From an uncultured Lachnospiraceae bacterium (GTDB taxonomy: Bacteria; Bacillota; Clostridia; Lachnospirales; Lachnospiraceae), in contig CALGVA010000003.1 of assembly GCA_937920345.1 (NCBI GenBank), positions 14,199-78,198 on the forward strand: a stretch of DNA of 64,000 nt, read 5' to 3'. Position 1 is the first letter of the stretch. The number at the start of each line of letters is the position of its first letter. A program made the translations under genes and the position numbers. Under the pieces are notes generated by a model, which was given only the letters and a program-made list of their open reading frames with translations, was not told the DNA's origin and ran no database searches. Shown piece by piece: positions 1 to 7,878 of the stretch.

Positions 1-2220
1 CAGATCGCCTTCTATCATGCTGCCGCCATACACCTGCGTGCCAAGTTCAGGATCATACAGATAGCCTGTTTCCGGATCTTTCAGATAGCCTGTCTCCGGG
101 TCCAGCGGGAAGCTCTTCCATCTCTCCCGTTCGGCCGCCTGTTCCGGCGTCTCCCCTTCCGGCTCCTCCTCTCCCGGTTCGCCTTCCTGCCCGTCTTCTC
201 CGGTCTGTTCACCGTCGGGCGTAACGGGATTACCTTCCTCATCCGTCTGCGGTTCCTCCTCCGTCTGCTGCGGCGTCCTGATCTGGATCTGCAAAGCATC
301 CAGTTCTTCCCGCTCCGTATCGCTGAGTTCCTCCGTCATGAAGATATTCAGATAGGGAAGCACCTCCGTCAGCACTTTCCTGACAATCCCTGTGGCAAAC
401 CTCGCATTATCCTGGCTAAACGCATTGGGCCTGTCCACCACCACATAGATCGCGATCTCCGGATCGTCCGCCGGCGCATATCCCAGGAAAGATACCACAT
501 ATTCGTTGTTTTTACGGGGCAGCGTCTCCGCCGTTCCGGTCTTGCCGCCAATCATATATCCTGCCGGTCTCGCGGTCTTGCCCGTACCCTTCTCTCCGGT
601 CACCACCGTATTACAGAACTCTTTGATCGTATCGCTGGTGGACTGGGAGATTGTCTGCTTCAGCACCCTCGGCTGAACATTTTCTCTCGTGGCACCGTCC
701 GCCGTGGTGATCCTGTCCACCACATGGGGTTCATAATAATAGCCGCCGTTGATAAGCGAACAAAACGATGTGATCGTCTGGATCATGGTTGTATTAAATC
801 CCTGGCCGAAAGAATTGGTGGCCAGTTCCACCGGTCCCATCGTATCTTTCGTATACACCATTGACACCGTGCGCGGCTCACCTGCCAGATCAATATTAGT
901 CTTTAAACCAAATCCGAACAGATGCTGATAATCCACGAACTGACTTCGCCCAAGCGCAGCCGCCACATGCATCAGCACCACGTTACAGGATCTCTCGATC
1001 CCCTGCTGCACGGTAATATACCCGTCTCCGAACGTCTGATGGCACTTGACCGGCTTCGGCGCGCCCACATCCAGTTCGCCTGTACAGTTGTATGATTCAT
1101 TGCCGGTGATCGCACCGCTCTCGATGGCCGCCGCTACCGTGAAAGGCTTCGCTACCGATCCCGGTTCATAAGTATCCACGATGCAGAAGTTCTTCCATAA
1201 AGCATTAAGCTGCAGATACATGGCCTGATCGTCCATGCCGTCTATGACCTCCTGCGTCACATACTCTCCCGTACGCATCCCCTTATCATCCACTAACGGC
1301 ATTCCTAACAGATTCGCCGTATTTCTCGGATCATTCAGATCAAATGCCGGATAACCTGCCATAGCCAGTATACGCCCCGTATCCACCTCCATAATGATAC
1401 AGCCGACATTCTCCGCGCCGTTCCCCGGTCTGTAAGCGTCTTTATACTCCTCATTAAATTCTTTCAGATATTTCTCTACGATGCTCTGGACATTCGCGTC
1501 TATGGACGTCTGGATATTACATCCGTCCTGTGCCGCTATGGTTGTCCGCTCCAGATTGGAATCATCATTCAGGTAGCCGTACTCCCGTCCGTTAATCCCA
1601 CTTAATATATCATTATAGTACTCTTCCAGCCCGTATGTACCCCGATTGTCACTGGTCGTAAAACCGATCACATCACATGCCAGAGAACCGTTCGGATATT
1701 CTCTTTTATACTCGCTCTCAAACCACACGCCCTTAATGTTCGCGCCTGCCTCCGGATCATTCGCCAACTCCTGAAAAGCGTTCATTTTCTCATACTCTAC
1801 GCGCCTGGCCATAACATAATAAGAAGACTCCGGATGGGATGCGATATAGCCTCTCACCTCGTTCGTGTCTATATTAAAGCACTTCTTAAGCGCGTTTAAC
1901 GTCGGTTCCAGATTCTCCTCCTTACGCATCAGGATCTTCGTATCCAGAATGACATTATATACTTTATTGCTGACTGCCAGAATCGTGCCGTTTGAATCCG
2001 TGATATCACCACGTTTAAAAGGTATTGTCGTTGAGTCATACTCCTGCTGCGACAATACCGCCTTCTTATACTCCTCGCCGTTGTCTCTTGTAATCAGATA
2101 CAGCTGTGCGCTGAGTCCTGCAAAAGCCGCCAGTATCATAAGAAATAATACCAGCAGCTTCTTCTGCATTTTAATTGTAAATCTGTTGACGGAACTTCTT
2201 CCGCTTTCCCGACTGCCCAA
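1..2220 (-). CDS. Penicillin-binding protein transpeptidase (SpoVD/FtsI/PBP2 class), cut by the window edge
   Basis: Membrane-anchored D,D-transpeptidase that cross-links peptidoglycan for septum or spore cortex. I translated the minus strand, which is open from about 2223 to base 1. After a basic N-terminus comes one hydrophobic anchor (LLVLFLMILAAFAG), a dimerisation region, then the catalytic motifs SVAK (near residue 353, in YEPGSVAKPF), SCN (near 408) and KTGTAE (near 558). A TTG at 2220 follows AGGTGGG at good spacing; an internal ATG at 2169 is the alternative. The C-terminal tail is acidic and Gly/Glu/Pro-rich and then carries an eight-residue repeat built on DPETGYL; it runs off the window, so PASTA domains can be neither seen nor excluded. 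It is the last gene of the mraZ-rsmH-ftsL series. SpoVD and vegetative FtsI cannot be told apart here. Confidence 0.9.
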   Translation of the reverse strand, partial: MGSRESGRSSVNRFTIKMQKKLLVLFLMILAAFAGLSAQLYLITRDNGEEYKKAVLSQQEYDSTTIPFKRGDITDSNGTILAVSNKVYNVILDTKILMRKEENLEPTLNALKKCFNIDTNEVRGYIASHPESSYYVMARRVEYEKMNAFQELANDPEAGANIKGVWFESEYKREYPNGSLACDVIGFTTSDNRGTYGLEEYYNDILSGINGREYGYLNDDSNLERTTIAAQDGCNIQTSIDANVQSIVEKYLKEFNEEYKDAYRPGNGAENVGCIIMEVDTGRILAMAGYPAFDLNDPRNTANLLGMPLVDDKGMRTGEYVTQEVIDGMDDQAMYLQLNALWKNFCIVDTYEPGSVAKPFTVAAAIESGAITGNESYNCTGELDVGAPKPVKCHQTFGDGYITVQQGIERSCNVVLMHVAAALGRSQFVDYQHLFGFGLKTNIDLAGEPRTVSMVYTKDTMGPVELATNSFGQGFNTTMIQTITSFCSLINGGYYYEPHVVDRITTADGATRENVQPRVLKQTISQSTSDTIKEFCNTVVTGEKGTGKTARPAGYMIGGKTGTAETLPRKNNEYVVSFLGYAPADDPEIAIYVVVDRPNAFSQDNARFATGIVRKVLTEVLPYLNIFMTEELSDTEREELDALQIQIRTPQQTEEEPQTDEEGNPVTPDGEQTGEDGQEGEPGEEEPEGETPEQAAERERWKSFPLDPETGYLKDPETGYLYDPELGTQVYGGSMIEGDL

Positions 2221-2250
2221 ATACCCACCTACTTACAACCGCTGTTTTTC

Positions 2251-2736
2251 TTATTGTGGAATGTCCGCCATCTGCTTGACATAATCATTATTCTCACTTG
2301 CAAAAGAAATGATCTGTCCTTCCTGCGCATACTGCATACCCAGTTCCTGAATCGCGATTCTCTTTACCTCTTCTAAGTTTACACTACTTGTTATTCTACT
2401 ATATTCCTCATCATTTGCAAGCTTTAAATCATTCAGCTGCTTCTCCAGCGCGGAAATATGTTTTACGCTGCTCGTAATATCTGCCTGCAGACCGATATAA
2501 TTCACCAGAGTGATGCCTGTCACCACAAGCGCTGCACATAAGAATACCACATATCCCGCGCTCATATGCTTCGCCTTTTCTCTGTTTTTACGCGCTGTAT
2601 TACTGATTTTTCTCTGAGGCTTTTTCTCAATCTCCCTGGTAACATCTAACTTTCTGACCGCACTGCCCTGTACATAATAACGGTTCCGTCCGTCTGCCGT
2701 GCGGCTTCTGTTCCCTGCTCTGTGTGTTGACGCCAT
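2251..2736 (-). CDS. ftsL: FtsL/DivIC-like septum protein
   Basis: Small bitopic division protein of 161 aa. It has a long basic cytoplasmic N-terminus (about 55 residues), one transmembrane helix (VVFLCAALVVTGITLVNYI, about residues 62-80), then a heptad-rich coiled coil (ADITSSVKHISALEKQLNDL...) and a short C-terminal region with the LGMQYAQEGQII pattern common to FtsL/DivIC proteins. In other Firmicutes such proteins bridge the Z-ring with septal synthases. It lies between rsmH and the PBP gene, the classical ftsL place in the dcw cluster, with 30 bp to the PBP start. Sequence similarity in this family is weak, so the call rests mainly on topology and position. Confidence 0.85.
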   Translation of the reverse strand: MASTHRAGNRSRTADGRNRYYVQGSAVRKLDVTREIEKKPQRKISNTARKNREKAKHMSAGYVVFLCAALVVTGITLVNYIGLQADITSSVKHISALEKQLNDLKLANDEEYSRITSSVNLEEVKRIAIQELGMQYAQEGQIISFASENNDYVKQMADIPQ

Positions 2737-2793
2737 GTCTGTTCTGTCCCCTCTATCATTTAACTTTTTGACCGCTTCTCTTTATATCCGGTG

Positions 2794-3729
2794 TTATTTC
2801 TTCTCAAACACTCTGAGTTTTGCACTTTTGGCTCTCTTATTATCTGCTACTTCTTCCGCCGACGGCAGAATCGGTTTTCTGGTAATGACCCTGCCCTTAG
2901 ATATCTGTCCGCATACGCAGACCGGAAAATCCGGCGGACACGTGCACGGATTCTCATTTTTCCGAAAAGCCGACTTCACGATCCTGTCTTCCAGCGAATG
3001 AAAGGTAATGATACAAATCCTTCCTCCCGGATTCAGCAGATCAATCAGATCGTCCAGTGAATCCTTAAGCACCTCCAGTTCCCGGTTGCACTCGATCCGG
3101 ATCGCCTGAAAGGTTCTCTTGGAGGGATGTCCTCCCGTCGCCCTCATCTTCGCGGGAATTGCCGCCCTTATGATCTCATTTAACTCGCCCGTCGTCTCTA
3201 CGGGCTTGTCCGCTCTTGCACTGACAATGTGCTTCGCAATGTTTTTAGCGAACTGCTCTTCCCCGTAATCCCTGATTACATGATAGAGCTGCGTCTCCGT
3301 ATATCCATTCACGATATCCGCAGCTGTCAGAGACTGCCGCAGATCCATCCGCATGTCCAGTGTCGTATCGTATTTATAGGAAAAACCTCTCTCCGCATTG
3401 TCGAGTTGAAAAGAAGATACCCCCAGATCCAGCACGATCCCGTCCACTTTCTCAATCCCGATTCCGCTAATCGCTGTCCTCGCGTTGCAGTAATTATCGC
3501 GAATCAGCGTCACCTTGCTCTCATAAGGTCTGAGCCTTGCAGCGGCAGCCTCGATCGCGGCCTCGTCCTGGTCGATTCCGATGAGCCTGCCGCTCTCCCC
3601 AAGCGCTCCGGCGACACGGCAAGCATGTCCGCCGCCGCCCAGCGTGCCGTCCACGTAAATTCCGTCCGGCCTGATCTGTAAACTGTCTATTGTTTCCTCT
3701 AAAAGAACCGATGTATGTTTAAATTCCAT
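2794..3729 (-). CDS. rsmH: 16S rRNA (cytosine(1402)-N(4))-methyltransferase RsmH
   Basis: SAM-dependent methyltransferase (formerly MraW) for N4-methylation of C1402 in 16S rRNA. At 311 aa it has the usual length. Visible motifs are HTSVLLEE at the N-terminus, the SAM-binding loop VDGTLGGGGH (residues about 26-35), IGIDQD, the DGIVLDLGVSSFQLD segment, GFSYKYDTTLDMRMD and, near the C-terminus, ITFHSLEDRIVK with CPPDFPVCVCG. GAGGTAGAG directly precedes the ATG. It lies between mraZ and ftsL as in most bacteria. Confidence 0.97.
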   Translation of the reverse strand: MEFKHTSVLLEETIDSLQIRPDGIYVDGTLGGGGHACRVAGALGESGRLIGIDQDEAAIEAAAARLRPYESKVTLIRDNYCNARTAISGIGIEKVDGIVLDLGVSSFQLDNAERGFSYKYDTTLDMRMDLRQSLTAADIVNGYTETQLYHVIRDYGEEQFAKNIAKHIVSARADKPVETTGELNEIIRAAIPAKMRATGGHPSKRTFQAIRIECNRELEVLKDSLDDLIDLLNPGGRICIITFHSLEDRIVKSAFRKNENPCTCPPDFPVCVCGQISKGRVITRKPILPSAEEVADNKRAKSAKLRVFEKK

Positions 3730-3833
3730 CTCTACCTCTGCAGCGAAGCGACAGCACGCACGCCGCTCTGTATATGTAAGCCTTGATTTCTCTTTACCAT
3801 ATTCACCGTCATTTACACTGCCGGTGTGTACAT

Positions 3834-4268
3834 TCAGATCCCCAGCCCGAGCTGCGCCATGTGTTCCGCGATCTCATCCATGTCTTCATATGCCGCCATA
3901 CCCTCGAACCGTTCTTTACTCCAGATCTCTATCCTGCTTGCCACCCCGATCAGTACCACGTCCTTACTGATCTGCGCAAATTCTCTCAAAATGTTCGGTA
4001 CCAGGATTCTTCCCTGTTTATCCACTTCTACTTCCGCTGCGCCTGCCAGAAAAAATCTCACAAACTGCCTGGCTTCCTTATTCGTAATGGGCAGGGCTTT
4101 CAGTTTCTCCTCGAATGCGCTCCATTCTTCGTTGTCATACACAAACAGACAGCCATCCAGCCCTTTCGTTACCACAAAGGTATCTCCCAGCGCTTCCCTG
4201 AACTTAGAAGGGATGATCAGCCTGCCTTTGGTGTCGATTGTGTGATTGTATTCTCCCATAAACATCAT
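3834..4268 (-). CDS. mraZ: Transcriptional regulator MraZ
   Basis: DNA-binding protein of the AbrB-like double SpoVT fold that represses the division/cell-wall cluster it heads. 144 aa as drawn; the conserved start FMGEYNHTIDTKGR suggests that the second ATG, at 4265, may be the real one. Two tandem domains are visible: residues 1-75 with DTKGRLIIPSKFRE, and 80-144 with VDKQGRILVPNILREFAQ. AAGGGTG lies 8-9 bases upstream. Its first ATG overlaps the stop of the 61-codon ORF at 4265-4450 (ATGA). About 190 bp upstream lies an array of four MraZ-type boxes, so autoregulation is likely. Confidence 0.95.
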   Translation of the reverse strand: MMFMGEYNHTIDTKGRLIIPSKFREALGDTFVVTKGLDGCLFVYDNEEWSAFEEKLKALPITNKEARQFVRFFLAGAAEVEVDKQGRILVPNILREFAQISKDVVLIGVASRIEIWSKERFEGMAAYEDMDEIAEHMAQLGLGI

Positions 4269-4450
4269 CGATCACCCTTGCCCTGCGCATCCTTGTATCT
4301 TCGCGATCGTCTTGCGATCTTCCATGTGACCATATGCGCGTCTGTAACATATAAGTGGTCTGCCACGGAAATTCCGGTCTGTCTCGTGAAATCATGTGTT
4401 CTGCTGCTTATTCCCAAATCATGCTCTAACGCTTCGAATAGCAGCTTCAT
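4265..4450 (-). CDS. Possible small protein (61 aa) translationally coupled to mraZ
   Basis: Open frame that begins two bases after GTGGAG (itself part of the last MraZ box) and ends in TGA overlapping the mraZ ATG. The product starts MKLLFEALEHDLGISSRTHDF, is hydrophilic, rich in Arg/His/Asp and basic at the C-terminus; no signal peptide or membrane segment is seen and I do not recognise a family. Close start signals and the ATGA overlap argue for translation, perhaps as a leader that couples ribosomes into mraZ. It could equally be a chance frame in a long 5' leader. Confidence 0.35.
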   Translation of the reverse strand: MKLLFEALEHDLGISSRTHDFTRQTGISVADHLYVTDAHMVTWKIARRSRRYKDAQGKGDR

Positions 4451-4454
4451 TTCT

Positions 4455-4491
4455 CCACTTTATTCCACTTCATACCACTTTCCACCACTTT
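4455..4491 (-). promoter_or_regulatory. MraZ operator: four AAAGTGG-like boxes at exact 10-bp period
   Basis: Read on the minus strand the boxes are AAAGTGG (4485-4491), AAAGTGG (4475-4481), GAAGTGG (4465-4471) and AAAGTGG (4455-4461), each separated by 3 bp. This agrees with the repeated GTGG-type, about 10-bp-phased boxes known for MraZ proteins. They lie just after the predicted promoter, which fits repression. Confidence 0.85.
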
Positions 4492-4498
4492 TACTCTA

Positions 4499-4527
4499 AT
4501 CTTATACTATTCAAGGGGATAATGCAA
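4499..4527 (-). promoter_or_regulatory. Sigma-A type promoter of the mraZ cluster
   Basis: On the minus strand TTGCAT (4522-4527), 17-bp spacer, TAAGAT (4499-4504). A start of transcription near 4492 would place the MraZ boxes at the very beginning of the transcript. Call by consensus match only. Confidence 0.6.
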
Positions 4528-4607
4528 GGAAAAGTTGCTTAAAACCGGGATTTTTTATTTGTCTGAAATCACCTTTACATCTCCGTCCACACGATTCCAC
4601 AATACGC

Positions 4608-4653
4608 AAAAAAGGGCCCTCGTTCGACATGGTTTCAATCGCACGAAAGCCCT
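4608..4653 (-). terminator. Second hairpin with T-run downstream of lgt
   Basis: Minus strand: AAGGGC-ttt-CGT, loop, ACG-agg-GCCCTT followed by TTTT and G. It lies some 30 bp beyond the stronger lgt terminator, so it is either a backup terminator or the end of a short separate transcript (a TTGACA lies at 4679-4684 on the same strand). Confidence 0.5.
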
Positions 4654-4683
4654 TGCTGTATGCAGTTTTATCATATTTTATGT

Positions 4684-4713
4684 CAAAAAAGCGGCAGTGC
4701 TTCCCCTGCCGCC
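4684..4713 (-). terminator. Rho-independent terminator of lgt
   Basis: Perfect 7-bp stem GCGGCAG/CTGCCGC (4691-4697 and 4706-4712), 8-nt loop, then six T on the minus strand. It starts 28 bp after the lgt stop. Confidence 0.85.
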
Positions 4714-4739
4714 GTTTTCTGTCCTGTCTGTTTCGTCTC

Positions 4740-5663
4740 TTATTTCTCCTCTTCCGTCTTCTTCACATCCGCATGCACCGTCGCAACCGGCGTGCGCTCA
4801 CCCCGTTTCAAATACCTGCGGATCAGAATATCCGCCGTAAGTGATACCACAAAAAGTATCACTGCCAGCACCTGAGATACGGCAAGCGTCGTATGAGGAA
4901 TAAAAAGTGTGTCCGTGCGAATACCTTCGATCCATGCCCTTCCCAGACCGTAACCGCCCAGATACAGAAGACACATCTCACCCTGAAACTTCTTATGCTG
5001 TCTGTACACCAGCATCAGAAGCAGAAGCGCCAGATTCCACAGACTCTCATAGAGGAAGGTCGGATGCACCTGTATATAGTTCGTTCCCTCTGTGATATGC
5101 CTCGCCACATTCTCTGAAATATCAATGCCTCTGACCGCCTCAACCGGCAGCCGCATGGCAAGCAGGTTATCCGTATATTCGCCGAACACCTCCCGGTTCG
5201 TGAAATTACCCCAGCGACCGATCACCTGTCCGAGTACCAGTCCCGGCACACAGATATCCGCAATCTGCAGGAAGCTGTATTTCTTCACTTTAGAATACAC
5301 CCACAACGTGATGAATGCCGCGATCACCGCCCCGTAAATCGCCAGTCCGCCGTTACGCAGATTCAGGATTCCGAGCAGATTGTTCTTATACATATCCCAC
5401 TGGAAAATCACATAATAGATTCTTGCTCCTGCGATGGAAAAAATAATGGCATAGATGGCAAAATCCCAGATCACGTCCGGATTCAGGTTCTCTTTCTTCG
5501 CCACGTATGCCGCCATCAGGACGCCGCACAGGACGCCGATCCCGATGATCACACCGTACAGAGCGATCTGAAATCCGAAGATGCTGAAACTCTTCGGCAC
5601 ATGATTCAAATAGATCCCGAGGTTCGGGAACGCAATGTCCGTCACATTCATAATATCCTGCAT
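4740..5663 (-). CDS. lgt: Phosphatidylglycerol-prolipoprotein diacylglyceryl transferase
   Basis: Integral membrane enzyme that moves diacylglycerol from phosphatidylglycerol to the lipobox cysteine of prolipoproteins, the first step of lipoprotein maturation. 307 aa from the ATG at 5663, which has AAGGAAGG upstream; the frame is open 15 codons further but without a ribosome site. Seven hydrophobic segments; signature GQVIGRWGNFTNREVFGEYT (near residues 150-170), HPTFLYESLWNL and YGLGRAWIEGIRTD. The tail is charged. Substrates encoded in this window are the GH16 protein, the large lipoprotein at 54632 and perhaps others. It is transcribed alone, with a strong terminator behind it and a palindrome-rich spacer in front. 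Confidence 0.96.
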   Translation of the reverse strand: MQDIMNVTDIAFPNLGIYLNHVPKSFSIFGFQIALYGVIIGIGVLCGVLMAAYVAKKENLNPDVIWDFAIYAIIFSIAGARIYYVIFQWDMYKNNLLGILNLRNGGLAIYGAVIAAFITLWVYSKVKKYSFLQIADICVPGLVLGQVIGRWGNFTNREVFGEYTDNLLAMRLPVEAVRGIDISENVARHITEGTNYIQVHPTFLYESLWNLALLLLMLVYRQHKKFQGEMCLLYLGGYGLGRAWIEGIRTDTLFIPHTTLAVSQVLAVILFVVSLTADILIRRYLKRGERTPVATVHADVKKTEEEK

Positions 5664-5688
5664 ATCAGACCTTCCTTTTTCCGCAGCT

Positions 5689-5833
5689 GTCATTTGCTTT
5701 GCCCGCAAATGCCCTTATTCTCCGCAGCTGCATTCATAGACTGCTTACGCAGTCTATTTCATGTCGGGCTTTCGCCCTATGCCTGCGAACAAGTCATTTG
5801 CTTTGCCCGCAAGCGGTCACGCAAATGACTTGT
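5689..5833. repeat. Palindrome-rich intergenic element upstream of lgt
   Basis: Two direct copies of GTCATTTGCTTTGCCCGCAA (5689-5708 and 5793-5812). A perfect 9-bp hairpin ATAGACTGC-ttac-GCAGTCTAT at 5736-5757. An inverted pair ACAAGTCATTTGC (5790-5802) and GCAAATGACTTGT (5821-5833). It fills almost the whole ychF-lgt spacer. Confidence 0.7.
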
Positions 5834-5858
5834 CCGCAGGCGCAGCTGCTCATTGCTG

Positions 5859-6956
5859 TCACACGTTAAACCGGAACAGGATCACATCGCCGTCCTGCAC
5901 GACATATTCTTTACCTTCCATACCGACCAGGCCTTTTTCTCTGGCTGCCGCGAGCGATCCCTGTTCCAGCAGATTTTTATAATTGACCACTTCTGCCTTA
6001 ATAAAGCCTCTCTCGAAATCGGTATGTATCTTACCGGCCGCCTGCGGCGCTTTCGTACCGATCTTTATTGTCCAGGCCCTGGTCTCGTCCTCCCCTGCCG
6101 TAAGGAAACTCATCAATCCCAGAATACGGTAGCTTGCCTTGATCAGCTTCTGCAGTCCGGACTCGGACAATCCCAGATCCTCTAAGAACATCGCCGTCTC
6201 TTCCTCGTCCAGTTCCGCGATCTCCTGCTCGATCTGCGCGCAGATCACGAATACTTCACTCCCATTGTCTTCCGCGAACGCTTTCACTTTAGCGACACCT
6301 TCGTTGGAAGCGCCGTCATCCGCCAGATCATCCTCAGCCACGTTCGCCGCAAAAATCACCGGCTTGCAGGTCAGAAGATTATAAGATGCCAGAAGTGACG
6401 CTTCGTCCTCGTCTTCCGGTTCAAACACTTTGGCAAGTTTGCCCTCCTCCAGATGCGCCTTGATCCGTTCCAGAAGAGCATATTCTTTTGCTGCTGTCTT
6501 ATCCATCTTGGCAATCTTGGCAGTCTTTGCAATCCTTCTGTCCAGAATTTCAATATCTGAGAAAATCAATTCCAGATTAATGGTCTCGATGTCCCGCAGC
6601 GGATCAATAGACCCGTCCACATGCACGATATTGCTGTCTTCAAAGCATCTCACCACATGCACAACGGCATCCACCTCACGGATATTGCTTAAGAACTGGT
6701 TCCCCAATCCTTCTCCTTTGGACGCGCCTTTTACCAGACCGGCGATATCTACAAATTCGATCGTAGCCGGCGTCACCTTTTTAGAATGATACATATCGCC
6801 CAGAAGCTTTAATCTCTCATCCGGCACTGACACGATACCGATATTCGGATCGATCGTACAGAACGGATAGTTTGCAGACTCCGCGCCCGCCTTGGTCAGT
6901 GAATTAAAAAGGGTGCTCTTTCCCACGTTTGGAAGTCCTACGATGCCTAGTTTCAT
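5859..6956 (-). CDS. ychF: Redox/ribosome-associated P-loop ATPase YchF (OLA1 family)
   Basis: TRAFAC-class, Obg-related P-loop protein that binds ATP rather than GTP and associates with ribosomes. 365 aa, the normal length. Walker A GLPNVGKST is at residues 7-15, followed by the switch region NYPFCTIDPN, DIAGLVKGASKGEGLGN (G3, near residue 70), an inserted coiled coil (about 130-200) and a C-terminal TGS domain (about 280-365, ending VQDGDVILFRFNV). AAAGGAGAT precedes the ATG. It marks the edge of the conserved backbone before the accessory stretch. Confidence 0.97.
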   Translation of the reverse strand: MKLGIVGLPNVGKSTLFNSLTKAGAESANYPFCTIDPNIGIVSVPDERLKLLGDMYHSKKVTPATIEFVDIAGLVKGASKGEGLGNQFLSNIREVDAVVHVVRCFEDSNIVHVDGSIDPLRDIETINLELIFSDIEILDRRIAKTAKIAKMDKTAAKEYALLERIKAHLEEGKLAKVFEPEDEDEASLLASYNLLTCKPVIFAANVAEDDLADDGASNEGVAKVKAFAEDNGSEVFVICAQIEQEIAELDEEETAMFLEDLGLSESGLQKLIKASYRILGLMSFLTAGEDETRAWTIKIGTKAPQAAGKIHTDFERGFIKAEVVNYKNLLEQGSLAAAREKGLVGMEGKEYVVQDGDVILFRFNV

Positions 6957-7017
6957 TTTATTATCTCCTTTATCTCAAAGTCCTTAATTTCTTAGATTTT
7001 GGCGTTGTTGCCAGTGT

Positions 7018-7402
7018 TCAACTGCGCCAATCACATAGCTGCACTACATTTAGCATTTTCTCAATTTTCCCGACTTCTTTTTTCTTCTCATCATCGGTAA
7101 CATGGACATACAGATTCATAGTGATGTTAATGCCGGAATGTCCAAGAATCAATCTGCCGATATGCTCTTTAATATTCCGCTCAAATCGATCTTTATAATC
7201 TCTCTGCGTGTTTGGCCTGATTGTGTCGCCTTATATGTCATTGATAAAATAATCAAACCAAGCCTCAGCGATTATATTCTCGCCCGCAGACAAATCCGAA
7301 TGCGAATCAATAAATCGGATTTGTAGATCTGGCTGAATACAATCCATCCTGACGTTGATATATCCCTACACCTGAATCACGACCTTTCAAGTCTTTTCCC
7401 AT
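7018..7402 (-). pseudogene. Decayed Tn916-type tyrosine integrase
   Basis: A perfect AAGGAGG (7410-7416) and ATG at 7402 open a frame reading MGKDLKGRDSGVGIYQRQDG, the typical N-terminus of Tn916-family integrases, which stops after about 31 codons. Shifted fragments follow: AEAWFDYFIND (linker), then after a stop GDTIRPNTQRDYKDRFERNI (core-binding domain) fused directly to LILGHSGINITMNLYVHVTD, the C-terminal catalytic part with the HxG...Y motif. A full enzyme is about 400 aa; here roughly two thirds, including the RHR region, is deleted. It is a dead remnant of an integrative element. Confidence 0.85.
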
Positions 7403-7878
7403 ATGTACGCCTCCTTCTATTATTAGAAAAAGCCCAATACAGCGATGTATATTGTACCATACTCAGGCTCTACTGTACATATTTTGTTCCGCGTGATTTT
7501 ACACAGCCACATCGTTTTTTTTTTAATTTTAACCCTTTTTTGAACATTATTTCAGTCACATCGTATTTTATATAAAATCTGCACATTATTATGCAGCTGC
7601 TCTCTATGGCGGTCTTTCTCTTTCACACTGACATCCATGCACTTTTACAGATTGCATCTTTTTTCATACAAGCGTACAACTGATTGATACTGAACATAAC
7701 ATACTATATAATATAATACACGTCAATATTTGACGATCAATCTTAAGCATATGCCCTGTTTCTTTGTCTGTTCGGACATCAGGCATGACAAAAATTTCAT
7801 TTTTATGACTTTGATGATTACACATCAGGCAATAAGACAGTATGGCAAAATTAAAGTTGTATTGGAGGAATTTTGAAC
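7403..7878. other. Gene-free 476-bp spacer
   Basis: AT-rich spacer between the integrase remnant and the chemoreceptor gene. Beyond the integrase ribosome site, an imperfect hairpin near 7434-7472 and the promoter at 7684-7712, I see nothing supportable. The 160-nt leader before the chemoreceptor shows no riboswitch I recognise. Confidence 0.5.
7684..7712 (+). promoter_or_regulatory. Near-consensus promoter of the chemoreceptor gene
   Basis: TTGATA (7684-7689), 17-bp spacer, TATAAT (7707-7712) on the plus strand, about 165 bp before the ATG. It matches a housekeeping sigma factor, not a flagellar one. Confidence 0.7.

Noticed and set aside
81..551. Arg-rich frames antisense to the PBP gene
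   Set aside because: Shadow frames of a GC-biased, repeat-containing coding region that shows clear transpeptidase motifs on the minus strand.
7719..7878. Possible riboswitch (for example cyclic-di-GMP type) in the chemoreceptor leader
   Set aside because: Leader length is suggestive but none of the conserved GEMM sequence blocks was found.
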